Positions 1-7,431 of a DNA stretch of 64,000 nucleotides are shown here, in pieces. The DNA is taken from the NCBI GenBank assembly GCA_946188345.1, contig CAMHUI010000001.1:62001-126000 (forward strand), given 5' to 3'. The notes under the pieces were generated by a model. The model was not told where the DNA came from, ran no database searches, and saw only the letters and a list, made by a program, of their open reading frames with translations. The DNA is from an uncultured Prevotellaceae bacterium. GTDB taxonomy: Bacteria > Bacteroidota > Bacteroidia > Bacteroidales > Bacteroidaceae. Every line of letters starts with the position of its first letter. The stretch's first letter is position 1. Both the position numbers and the translations under genes were made by a program.

Positions 1-2
1 CC

Positions 3-860
3 GTCGGGACTACCGAGCAGATGGCACAGCTCATCTTTGCCGAGCGGCCGGAACTGCAGGGGAATCTCCATATTGCCTATTGTCCCGAGCGGGTGCTGCC
101 AGGCAACGTCATCTATGAGCTGGTTCATAACGACCGCGTCATCGGCGGCATCGACGAAGCCTCCACGAAGAAGGCCCAGGCGTTCTACAGCCAGTTTGTC
201 AAGGGCGAGCTCCATCCTACCAACAGCAAGACTGCCGAGCTCTGCAAACTGACAGAGAACTCCAGCCGCGACTCCCAGATAGCCTTTGCCAACGAACTCT
301 CCCTCATCTGCGACAAGGCCGGCATCAATGTATGGGAACTCATCGAACTGGCCAACAAGCATCCGCGCGTCAACATCCTGCAGCCTGGTTGCGGCGTGGG
401 CGGACACTGTATCGCCGTAGACCCTTATTTTATCTCTGCGGAGTTCCCCACAGAGTCGAAGATGATTGCCACAGCCCGCGACGTGAACAACTACAAGGCC
501 ATCTGGTGTGCCGAAAAAGTGCAGAATGCGATGCTGCGCTTTGAGATAGAGCACCACCGCAAGCCCGTTGTTGCCATGATGGGGCTGGCCTTCAAACCGA
601 ACATCGACGACCTGCGCGAGTCGCCGGCCAAGTTTATAACCACCAAGGTCATGCAGGGCAACAGCAATGCCGACATCCTCGTCGTAGAGCCTAACCTCAG
701 CGAGCACAAGGTATTCAAGCTGACTGACTACGCCGAGGCTTACGAAAAGGCCGACATCGCGGTCTTCCTCACTGCCCACAGCCAGTTCCGCACGCTGCCC
801 TGGCGCGACGACAAGGTCATCCTCGACTTCTGCGGCATCTTCAAAAGACAAAACCCATGA
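3..860 (+). CDS. wecC: UDP-N-acetyl-D-mannosaminuronate dehydrogenase, C-terminal part
   Basis: This is the C-terminal part of a UDP-ManNAc 6-dehydrogenase, the cytosolic NAD-dependent enzyme that oxidises UDP-ManNAc to UDP-ManNAcA for surface polysaccharide. The reading frame is open to the left edge of the window, so the N-terminal Rossmann domain lies outside; the first visible residues are VGTTEQM. The catalytic-cysteine motif of the UDP-glucose/GDP-mannose dehydrogenase superfamily, GCGVGGHCIAVDPY, is encoded near 385-425. The dimer region with NSKTAELCKLTEN precedes it, and the UDP-binding C-terminal domain (MGLAFKPNIDDLRESP) follows. The stop overlaps the next start by four bases (ATGA), which implies translational coupling to a glycosyltransferase of the family that uses UDP-ManNAcA, and this supports the substrate assignment. 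Confidence 0.93.
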   Translation, partial: VGTTEQMAQLIFAERPELQGNLHIAYCPERVLPGNVIYELVHNDRVIGGIDEASTKKAQAFYSQFVKGELHPTNSKTAELCKLTENSSRDSQIAFANELSLICDKAGINVWELIELANKHPRVNILQPGCGVGGHCIAVDPYFISAEFPTESKMIATARDVNNYKAIWCAEKVQNAMLRFEIEHHRKPVVAMMGLAFKPNIDDLRESPAKFITTKVMQGNSNADILVVEPNLSEHKVFKLTDYAEAYEKADIAVFLTAHSQFRTLPWRDDKVILDFCGIFKRQNP

Positions 861-1564
861 CACCCTCCGACCGTATCACGCTCAATGGGATGAAAGTCTA
901 TCCCTTCACCTCTGTCAGCGAACTGCTCGCCTTCATTGACGAGCGGAAAGGCATCCTTGTGGCTGTCAATGCCGAGAAGGTGATGAAGGCCACCGACGAG
1001 ACCTGCCGCATCGTCAACGACAACATCGGCTATTCCGACGGTGCCGGCGTGAAGGTGGCCATGCGGCGCAAAGGCAGGAAAGACGCCATCCGCATAGCCG
1101 GCTGCGACCTGTGGCTCAACATCGTGCAGGCTTGGCACCAGAGCAAAACCTTCTACCTCATCGGCGGACGTCAGGAAGTCATCGACGACACCATTGAGCG
1201 ACTGAAGAAGGACTTTCCCGGCATCCGCATCCTTGGCTACCGCAACGGCTATCTGAAGACCTCCGACGAACGGCAGACACTCATCGACGACATCGCTGGA
1301 AAGCGCCCCGACGTGATCTTTGTGGCCATGGGCTCACCCGTTCAGGAGTTGCTCATGGCCGACATGCAGGCCCGCCATCAGGCCATCTACCAAGGCCTCG
1401 GAGGCAGCTTTGACGTCTACACCGGCCGGGTGAAGCGAGCCCCCAAGTGGTGGCAAGACCACAATCTGGAATTCCTCTACCGCTTCCTCAAGCAGCCACA
1501 GCGCTACCGCCGGGAAGTCTACCGCCTGAAGTTCCTCCTCTGGATGCTCTTGGGCAGATTGTAA
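857..1564 (+). CDS. WecG/TagA/CpsF family glycosyltransferase (first copy)
   Basis: A 235-residue member of the WecG/TagA/CpsF family (GT26), which transfers N-acetyl-D-mannosaminuronate or ManNAc to an undecaprenyl-PP-linked sugar on the cytoplasmic face of the inner membrane. Visible family features are VAVNAEKV near residue 32, the DGAGV motif with the conserved aspartate near residue 62, FYLIGG near residue 95, VIFVAMGSPVQE near residue 155, GGSFDVYTGRVKRAPKWWQ near residue 180, and a basic C-terminal tail of the type used for membrane association in this family. The start overlaps the wecC stop, so the two are coupled. UDP-ManNAcA as donor is inferred from that neighbour. It is a tandem paralogue of the gene at 1649. 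Confidence 0.9.
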   Translation: MTPSDRITLNGMKVYPFTSVSELLAFIDERKGILVAVNAEKVMKATDETCRIVNDNIGYSDGAGVKVAMRRKGRKDAIRIAGCDLWLNIVQAWHQSKTFYLIGGRQEVIDDTIERLKKDFPGIRILGYRNGYLKTSDERQTLIDDIAGKRPDVIFVAMGSPVQELLMADMQARHQAIYQGLGGSFDVYTGRVKRAPKWWQDHNLEFLYRFLKQPQRYRREVYRLKFLLWMLLGRL

Positions 1565-1576
1565 AGATTGTAAAGA

Positions 1577-1634
1577 AGTATCTCTATAGTCACTATAGTA
1601 TCTATAGTATCTATAGTACCTATAATTATAATAC
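1577..1634 (+). repeat. AT-rich CTATAGTA short tandem repeat between the two glycosyltransferase genes
   Basis: The 84-bp gap between the paired glycosyltransferase genes holds an AT-rich run of imperfect direct repeats of TATCTATAG, several of them self-complementary (CTATAG, ACTATAGT). I see no -7 box here. It may be a slippage-prone leader that affects expression of the second gene, but no function can be read from it. Confidence 0.5.
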
Positions 1635-1648
1635 TAAAAAAGAGAACT

Positions 1649-2398
1649 ATGACACCGACCGTTGACGTGCTGAACATCCGGGTGGCTGACATCACCCAGC
1701 AACAGCTCCTCGAGGCTTACTCCGAGGGTATTCTCGTCACGCCCAACCTCGACCACTTGGTCACCCTGCAACACGACCGCGATTTCTTCGAGGCTTATCA
1801 GCAGGCCCGCTGGGTGGTGTGCGACAGTCGTGTGCTCTACTTTCTGACCAAGCTTACCCGTCATCCCCTTCGCGAGGCCATCGCCGGTAGTTCTTTCTTC
1901 ACCGCCTATTGCGACTACCACCACGATGATCCTGACTGCCGTATCTTCCTCCTCGGCGGCATGGGCGACACAGCCCATCAGGCCATGCAGCGCATCAACC
2001 GACGCCACCCCGACCTCGTCGTCGACGCCCTCTCTCCCTCGTGGGGCTTTGACGGAAAGGAAGCTGAGTGCCGTGCCATTGTCAGCCGCATCAGGGAGAG
2101 CGGAGCCAACGTCGTCGTGGTTGGCGTAGGTGCCCCGAAACAGGAGAAATGGATTGCCCGCTGGGCCAGCGAGCTGCCCGAGGTACGGTCGTGGATGGCG
2201 CTCGGTGCTACCATCGACTTCGAGGCAGGCACCCTGCGCCGGGCGCCGCAATTCTGGCGAACCATCGGCATGGAGTGGTTCTACCGCTTCCTGCACGAGC
2301 CGCGACGCCTCTGGCGACGCTATTTCGTACGCGACATGCGTTTCTTCCCTTACTTCTTCCGCCAACTCTTCCACCGATATCAAAATCCCTTCGCATGA
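1649..2398 (+). CDS. WecG/TagA/CpsF family glycosyltransferase (second copy)
   Basis: A 249-residue protein of the same family as its upstream neighbour. It has LVTPNLDHL near residue 29, IFLLGGMGD near residue 93, VVVVGVGAPKQEKWIARW near residue 140, ALGATIDFEAGTLRRAPQFW near residue 168 and a basic aromatic tail (RFLHEPRRLWRRYF). At the place of the DGxG motif of the first copy it reads CDSRVLYF: the aspartate is kept but the glycine is serine. That difference, and only moderate resemblance between the two copies, suggests a different donor or acceptor rather than a recent duplication. Its stop overlaps the next start by ATGA. Function beyond the family is not known. Confidence 0.88.
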   Translation: MTPTVDVLNIRVADITQQQLLEAYSEGILVTPNLDHLVTLQHDRDFFEAYQQARWVVCDSRVLYFLTKLTRHPLREAIAGSSFFTAYCDYHHDDPDCRIFLLGGMGDTAHQAMQRINRRHPDLVVDALSPSWGFDGKEAECRAIVSRIRESGANVVVVGVGAPKQEKWIARWASELPEVRSWMALGATIDFEAGTLRRAPQFWRTIGMEWFYRFLHEPRRLWRRYFVRDMRFFPYFFRQLFHRYQNPFA

Positions 2399-3462
2399 AC
2401 AACGACACCAGCCGATACCTGCGCTTCCTGAGCTACGCCTTAGACCCCGAAGCGTCTCAGCCCACTGACCTCACGGACATCTCGTGGACCGAGCTGAAGA
2501 ACTTTGCCAACCAGCACGCCATCGTGGGCATCTGCTGGCAGGGGCTTCAGCGGCTCGACCCGCTGTCACCCAACAAGCCCACCGACGACGATGTGATGGC
2601 TTGGATGGCGCTGGTCTCGAAGATTCAGAAGCGCAACCGCTTCATGGACGAGCGAACGGAGTTTGTCGCCCGCACCTTCCTTGGCGAAGGGTTCCCCAAC
2701 ACCATCCTCAAAGGGCAGGGCAACGGCCGCTACTACCCCACCCCGTCGCTGCGCACGTCGGGCGACGTCGACATCTGGCTCCATGCTTCGCGAAAGGACA
2801 TTACCCGCTATGTGCAGCAGCTCTGCCCGAAGGAGCGGCCCATCTACCTGCACATCGCCTTCACGAAGGTGAAGGATGTGGAAGTGGAGGTGCACTACAT
2901 GCCGTCGTACCTGAACAACCCCCTCTGCAACCGACGGCTGCAGCGATGGTTTGCCCAAGCCTCATCGCCGCAGGAGGGTCTTTTCCCTAACACCACCTTT
3001 AACTTGGTCTACCAGCTGTGCCACATCATGCACCACATCTTCGACGAGGGCATCGGTCTCCGCCAGCTCATCGACTACTACTACCTGCTGAAAGCCTCTC
3101 GCCAGGAAACGGAGCAGCCGCTGGCCGACGAAACGCTGAGGGCAACCCTTCAGTCGTTCAACATGCTGGGGTTTGCCCGCGGCATCTTGTGGGTAGAGCA
3201 TACCGTCCTCGGGCTGCCGGAGGAATACCTCTTCGCCGAACCCGACGAGCGCCGCGGAAGAGTCATCCTGCGCGACGTGCTGAGGGGAGGCAGCTTCGGT
3301 CGCTTCAACGACGACTACGAGCATGCCTCACGGCGACGCATCTACCCCAAGAGGGCACTCGTCAAACTGCGCCACAGCCTCAGCCTCGTGCGCTACTTCC
3401 CTTCGGAAGCCCTCTGCGAGCCACTCTTCCGCATTTGGCATTTCTGCTGGAGACTATTTTAG
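2395..3462 (+). CDS. nucleotidyltransferase-fold protein (PF14907-like)
   Basis: A 355-residue cytosolic protein resembling the uncharacterised nucleotidyltransferase family PF14907, which often sits in polysaccharide and lasso-peptide loci. The typical signature is visible: a lysine-glycine strand (ILKGQGNGRYYPTP, about residues 101-114) followed by SGDVDIWLHASRKD, where the D-x-D pair supplies the metal ligands of the Pol-beta fold. A longer open frame exists upstream, but the ATG at 2395 overlaps the preceding stop by four bases and gives a normal N-terminus (MNNDTSRYLRFLSYAL), so I use that start. The reaction is unknown; nucleotide transfer to a sugar or protein of this locus is only inference from fold and context. 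Confidence 0.8.
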   Translation: MNNDTSRYLRFLSYALDPEASQPTDLTDISWTELKNFANQHAIVGICWQGLQRLDPLSPNKPTDDDVMAWMALVSKIQKRNRFMDERTEFVARTFLGEGFPNTILKGQGNGRYYPTPSLRTSGDVDIWLHASRKDITRYVQQLCPKERPIYLHIAFTKVKDVEVEVHYMPSYLNNPLCNRRLQRWFAQASSPQEGLFPNTTFNLVYQLCHIMHHIFDEGIGLRQLIDYYYLLKASRQETEQPLADETLRATLQSFNMLGFARGILWVEHTVLGLPEEYLFAEPDERRGRVILRDVLRGGSFGRFNDDYEHASRRRIYPKRALVKLRHSLSLVRYFPSEALCEPLFRIWHFCWRLF

Positions 3463-3507
3463 ATATACAGGTGCAGGGAAGAATGAGTCTTTCGTCAATT
3501 ATTTCAT

Positions 3508-3546
3508 ATTTCGTTTCCCCAAAAAAGTGGGAAACGAAATTTTTTC
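3508..3546 (+). terminator. intrinsic terminator after the polysaccharide locus
   Basis: A 12-bp perfect stem (ATTTCGTTTCCC pairing with GGGAAACGAAAT) around a short A-rich loop is followed directly by six Ts. It lies between convergent genes, and the A-rich left flank is weak, so it mainly ends the plus-strand operon. Confidence 0.85.
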
Positions 3547-3574
3547 TTGGCGAACTGCGATTATTCTTTACAGT

Positions 3575-4144
3575 TTAAAATCTATACGCCACGGCGATGC
3601 CCATGGGCGATGCTGCGACATCCAGCTGCCGGCCCTTGCCAGTGAGCTTGTCGCCCAGCCAATAGCCCACCTCTGTGCTCAGCACTCCGATGGCCGCTCC
3701 GCCTGCAGCCTGCCACCACGTATGATGATTGCGCACCACCCTGGTGACGCCGACGCTTGTCGCGATGCCATAGCCAGCTACCGACACCCATGGTGACAGG
3801 TGGCCGAACTCCTTATGGAGCACGGTGGCTCCCATAAAGGCGAACGACGTATGGCCCGAAGGAAAGCCGTGGCTGTCGGAGTGGTCGGGACGATCAGAAT
3901 GGATGGTGTATTTCATCCCATAGGTGGCAGCCGACGAGACGGCCAGCGACAAGGCATTGTCGACGAGCAACTCCTTCCACGTGCTGCGGCTCTCGGTGCC
4001 GCAACCCTTCAGCACATACACCGATGCCAAGGGCACAAACCGCAGATAGTCATCTGCAGCACTGCCGCGAACCTCCTGTGTCAAGCCTTGTTGAGAAAGA
4101 AGTAATAGCAATAAGGTCAGCCAGAAGAACCTATGGGGTTTCAT
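3575..4144 (-). CDS. PAP2-superfamily phosphatase-like exported protein
   Basis: A 189-residue PAP2-fold protein with a signal peptide (about residues 1-22, LTLLLLLL core). Lipid phosphatases of this superfamily act on phosphatidic acid, undecaprenyl pyrophosphate or lipid A phosphates in the envelope. The three motifs are recognisable: KYTIHSDRP (K-x6-RP) near residue 78, PSGHT near residue 95, and TRVVRNHHTWWQ near residue 133. In the third motif the arginine and the nucleophile histidine are in place, but the usual aspartate four residues later is glutamine, so activity may be reduced or altered. It is transcribed from the repeat-borne promoter at 4179-4209. Confidence 0.8.
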   Translation of the reverse strand: MKPHRFFWLTLLLLLLSQQGLTQEVRGSAADDYLRFVPLASVYVLKGCGTESRSTWKELLVDNALSLAVSSAATYGMKYTIHSDRPDHSDSHGFPSGHTSFAFMGATVLHKEFGHLSPWVSVAGYGIATSVGVTRVVRNHHTWWQAAGGAAIGVLSTEVGYWLGDKLTGKGRQLDVAASPMGIAVAYRF

Positions 4145-4178
4145 CTTGTGGTTTAGCGTATGATTTGGTTTTCTGGTG

Positions 4179-4255
4179 CAAAGGTACGATTAAGCGAGCG
4201 AAAAACAAAGGAAAAGACGAAGTTTTTTTCTGTTGTTTTTCCAAGCGTGAGTACC
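4179..4255 (-). promoter_or_regulatory. promoter-bearing repeat, copy 1 (drives the PAP2 gene)
   Basis: Read on the minus strand this 77-bp repeat ends in a textbook Bacteroidetes promoter: TTTG at 4209-4206, a 19-bp spacer, then TACCTTTG at 4186-4179. The PAP2 start codon is about 35 bp downstream. The same block recurs at 4267-4345 in the same orientation and at 6330-6407 in the opposite orientation. Confidence 0.75.
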
Positions 4256-4266
4256 TTCGGCGCAGC

Positions 4267-4345
4267 CAAAGTACCGATTAAGCGAGCGAAAAACAAAGGA
4301 AAAGACAAAGTTTTTTTTAGTTGTTTTTCCGAGCGAGAGCACCTT
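4267..4345 (-). repeat. promoter-bearing repeat, copy 2 (degenerate -7 box)
   Basis: Second copy of the block at 4179-4255, in direct tandem. The -33 TTTG is kept (4297-4294), but the -7 box has lost one base (TACTTTG in place of TACCTTTG), so promoter strength may be reduced. It lies upstream of the helicase gene in the orientation pointing away from it. Confidence 0.7.
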
Positions 4346-4437
4346 GGGCGAGGGCAACGGCTGGAAATAAAAAGGCGGAAAGATGGATGTTTTCGGAAAA
4401 AACGTTCGCAAAGGGCGGCTTTTTCTTGTTTTTTGCT

Positions 4438-4445
4438 TACCTTTG
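4438..4445 (+). promoter_or_regulatory. -7 box for the helicase gene
   Basis: TACCTTTG lies only eight bases before the helicase ATG. Transcription would start at or next to the start codon, so the mRNA should be leaderless or nearly so. No good TTTG is seen at 19-21 bp upstream. Confidence 0.5.
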
Positions 4446-4453
4446 CAGTGGTT

Positions 4454-6313
4454 ATGGAAGAGCAGAATCCCATTCTCTCGCTTCAGCGCCAGCGCTTCCT
4501 GCTCCAACTGGAGTATGCTGCCGAGAAGCAGACGTTCACCTCGAAGACAGAAGCCTTCGGACTGGAACGCCGTGCCCGTCGGGGCGACGCCTGGCTGAAT
4601 GTCAAGGTGGGAAAGAGCTACTTCAACTCTCTGAACCAACGCGTGTTGGAGCTGTTCCGTACGCAAGACCAGGACATCGAGCATAACTTCGAGTTCAGCC
4701 GGCCTGTGCTGATTGGCCGGGTGACGGGTACGGTCAGCTTTGTCGACGGCGACCGCATGGTTGTCGTCATCCCCGACAGCACCGACGTGGCGGCCTTGCA
4801 GGCCACAGAGGGCCTCAGCGTGCAGCTGTCGTTCGACGAGACCAGCTACCGCATGATGTTCGATGCCCTGGAACGCGTGATGCGTGCCCGTGGCAATCGG
4901 CTGGCCTATCTGCGCGACCTGTTCTACTCGCGCCAGAAGGCAGCCACCTTCACCTTCGGCGACATCCATTTCCCATGGCTCAATGCCACGCAGGAACGGG
5001 CCGTGAACGAGGTACTCCGAGCCAAGGACGTGGCCGTCGTTCATGGTCCTCCTGGCACAGGCAAGACTACGACCCTTGTGGAGGCCATCCACGAGACGCT
5101 TCGCCGCGAGCCCCAGGTGCTGGTATGTGCGCAGTCGAACATGGCTGTCGACTGGATCAGCGAACGCCTTGTCGACCGCGGCATCAACGTGCTGCGCATC
5201 GGCAACCCCGTGCGCGTGGACGACAAGATGCTCTCGTTCACCTACGAGCGGCGCTTCGAAGGCCACCCCGACTATCCGCAGCTGTGGGCCATCCGCAAGG
5301 CCATCCGCGAGTTGCGCAGCCGCAAGGCCCGTCGCGACGAGCGCTACCACCAGAAGCTGGACAGCCTGAAAGGGCGCGCCGCTGAGCTGGAGATTCGCAT
5401 CAACGCCGAACTCTTCGGCGAGGCCCGCGTCATAGCCTCCACACTCGTGGGCTCGGCCAACCGACTGCTGGACGGGATGAAGTTCACGACACTCTTCATC
5501 GACGAGGCCGCTCAGGCTCTGGAAGCAGCCTGCTGGATACCCATCCGCAAGGCCTCGCGCGTAGTGCTGGCCGGCGACCACTGCCAGCTGCCGCCAACCA
5601 TCAAGAACATCGTCGCACTGAAAGGCGGCTTGGGAAAGACACTCATGGAGCGCATCGTGGAGCAGAAACCCGAAGTAGTCACGCTGCTGCGCATGCAGTA
5701 TCGCATGAACGAGGAAATCATGCGCTTCTCTTCCGACTGGTTCTACGATGGAAAGATGGAGTGTGCCCCCGACGTGCGCTACCGCGGCATACTCGACTTC
5801 GACGTGCCCATCGTCTGGCGCGACGCCGACTCGCAAGAAGCCTTCGTCGAGACCACCTTCGGCCGCATCAACAAAGAGGAGGCTGAGCTGACGCTGACAA
5901 CGCTTGAGGAGTACTTCACCAAAATCGGCAAGCAGCGCATCCTGGAAGAGCGCATCGACGTGGGCATCATCTCGCCCTATCGGGCCCAGGTGCAATACCT
6001 GCGCAGCCTCATCAAGAAGCGGGCCTTCTTCAAACCCTACCGACAGATCATCTCGGTAAACACCGTCGACGGGTTCCAGGGGCAGGAGCGCGACATCATC
6101 GTCATCTCGCTCGTGCGCTCCAACGACGAGGGGCAGATAGGTTTCCTCCGCGACCTGAGGCGCATGAACGTGGCCATTACCAGAGCCCGCATGAAACTCA
6201 TCATCCTGGGCCATCCGCAGACCCTCTGCCAGCACCCCTTCTACCGCAAGCTGCACGAATACGTAGAAGCCCTGGCCGGAGTAGAAGACGAAGAACCGAT
6301 ACAAAAAGAATGA
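4454..6313 (+). CDS. DNA2/NAM7-like (IGHMBP2-type) superfamily I helicase
   Basis: A 619-residue cytosolic ATP-dependent helicase of the UPF1/IGHMBP2-like branch of superfamily I; members unwind DNA or RNA 5' to 3'. Motifs in order are Walker A GPPGTGKTTT (about residue 198), DEAAQALE Walker B (about 348), GDHCQLPPT (about 374), QYRMNEEI (about 415), VDGFQGQERD (about 537) and AITRARMK (about 574). The first 180 residues hold the OB-like accessory region typical of the family. The frame is open further upstream through repeat DNA, but the ATG at 4454 directly follows a -7 box and begins MEEQNPILSLQRQRF, so I take that start. The gene is bracketed by the promoter-bearing repeats. Confidence 0.9.
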   Translation: MEEQNPILSLQRQRFLLQLEYAAEKQTFTSKTEAFGLERRARRGDAWLNVKVGKSYFNSLNQRVLELFRTQDQDIEHNFEFSRPVLIGRVTGTVSFVDGDRMVVVIPDSTDVAALQATEGLSVQLSFDETSYRMMFDALERVMRARGNRLAYLRDLFYSRQKAATFTFGDIHFPWLNATQERAVNEVLRAKDVAVVHGPPGTGKTTTLVEAIHETLRREPQVLVCAQSNMAVDWISERLVDRGINVLRIGNPVRVDDKMLSFTYERRFEGHPDYPQLWAIRKAIRELRSRKARRDERYHQKLDSLKGRAAELEIRINAELFGEARVIASTLVGSANRLLDGMKFTTLFIDEAAQALEAACWIPIRKASRVVLAGDHCQLPPTIKNIVALKGGLGKTLMERIVEQKPEVVTLLRMQYRMNEEIMRFSSDWFYDGKMECAPDVRYRGILDFDVPIVWRDADSQEAFVETTFGRINKEEAELTLTTLEEYFTKIGKQRILEERIDVGIISPYRAQVQYLRSLIKKRAFFKPYRQIISVNTVDGFQGQERDIIVISLVRSNDEGQIGFLRDLRRMNVAITRARMKLIILGHPQTLCQHPFYRKLHEYVEALAGVEDEEPIQKE

Positions 6314-6329
6314 GAATCTGACTACGCCG

Positions 6330-6407
6330 AAAGTACTCTCGCTCGAAAAAACAACTGAAAAAACTTCGTCTTTTCCTTTGTTTTTCACTCGCTTAATCGT
6401 ACCTTTG
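6330..6407 (+). promoter_or_regulatory. promoter-bearing repeat, copy 3 (drives the alpha/beta hydrolase)
   Basis: Inverted copy of the block at 4179-4255. TTTG at 6377-6380, a 19-bp spacer and TACCTTTG at 6400-6407 form the promoter; the hydrolase ATG at 6428 is about 20 bp downstream. Both spacer length and spacer sequence are conserved with copy 1. Confidence 0.75.
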
Positions 6408-6427
6408 TCCCCAATAAGAGTAGAATA

Positions 6428-7384
6428 ATGAAAAAGACAGTACTATTCCTTCTGACCTGCCTCTGCTGGTTCACAGCCTGCTCGCAAGGCATCGAAGTAA
6501 AAACCTTCGAATATGCCATGAAAGAAGGCCAGCACCTCATGCTGGACGTCTATACCGACACCTTGCTCCCGCGTGACACGCTCAGCCCCGTACTCATCTT
6601 TTCTTATGGAGGTGCATGGGAGGGCGGCAAGCGCGAGGACGGAAGACCCATCCTCGAACACTTCGCCCACAAAGGCTTTATCTCAGTAGGCATCGACTAT
6701 CGGCTGGGCATACGCCGGATAAAAGAGGCTGATGTAAAAATAGACTCCACTAACTTTGCCTCAGCCTACGGCGACGCCATCCGCATGGGCATTGAAGACC
6801 TCTACGATGCCACCCGCTTCGTCGTCAGCCACGCTGAGGAATGGCAACTCGACACCAGCCGCATCATCATCAGCGGCTCGTCGGCAGGCGCCATCAACAG
6901 CCTCACGGCAGAGTACCTTTTATGCAACGACCACCCCATGGCCACCTCCCGACTGCCCGAGGGCTTCAACTATGCTGCCGTCATACCCTGTGCCGGAGGC
7001 ATCTGGGTGAACGATGCCGATACCCTGGAGTGGAAACACAAGCCCTGTCCCATCATCGCCTTTCACGGCACACGCGACGAACTGGTGCCCTACGGGAAAG
7101 TACTGTTGGCCAACGGAACCTTCGGTGCCTTCGGACCTGACTACTTCATCCCGCAGCTCAAGAGCATGGGGGTCTCGACTCTCCTGAGAAGCTACGAGGG
7201 AGTCAACCACGCCATAGCAGGCATCTATTGGCACGAAGGAGCCCGGAACGAGATGCTCGACTTCCTCTTCCGGACACTATACATGGGACAGAAACTGTAC
7301 ATCGACTCCACAGAGACACGGACCGACATACCGCCGGCCACAAAGACCTTCGCCGACAGCCTCAAAGAGACAATCGCCCCATAA
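6428..7384 (+). CDS. alpha/beta hydrolase lipoprotein (esterase-like)
   Basis: A 318-residue alpha/beta hydrolase with a lipoprotein signal peptide (lipobox FTAC, cysteine near residue 18), so probably anchored at the periplasmic or outer face. The nucleophile elbow is GSSAG (about residue 150), the oxyanion-hole strand is FSYGGAWEGGK (about residue 58), a likely acid aspartate is in HGTRDELVPYG (about residue 216), and the histidine is in GVNHAIAG (about residue 260). This order fits carboxylesterases and carbohydrate esterases. Since it precedes GH43 and GH31 genes on the same strand (47 bp to the next gene), deacylation of a plant or microbial polysaccharide is plausible, but that is inference. 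Confidence 0.78.
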   Translation: MKKTVLFLLTCLCWFTACSQGIEVKTFEYAMKEGQHLMLDVYTDTLLPRDTLSPVLIFSYGGAWEGGKREDGRPILEHFAHKGFISVGIDYRLGIRRIKEADVKIDSTNFASAYGDAIRMGIEDLYDATRFVVSHAEEWQLDTSRIIISGSSAGAINSLTAEYLLCNDHPMATSRLPEGFNYAAVIPCAGGIWVNDADTLEWKHKPCPIIAFHGTRDELVPYGKVLLANGTFGAFGPDYFIPQLKSMGVSTLLRSYEGVNHAIAGIYWHEGARNEMLDFLFRTLYMGQKLYIDSTETRTDIPPATKTFADSLKETIAP

Positions 7385-7431
7385 TCCCTATCGCGTTCCA
7401 CTTTTCACTTAAAACCATTCACTTTTCACTT

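Noticed and set aside
4190..6388. A 732-codon minus-strand frame opposite the helicase gene
   Set aside because: It runs antisense to a gene with all superfamily I helicase motifs, has the His/Leu/Val-rich composition of a shadow frame, and no signal or domain.
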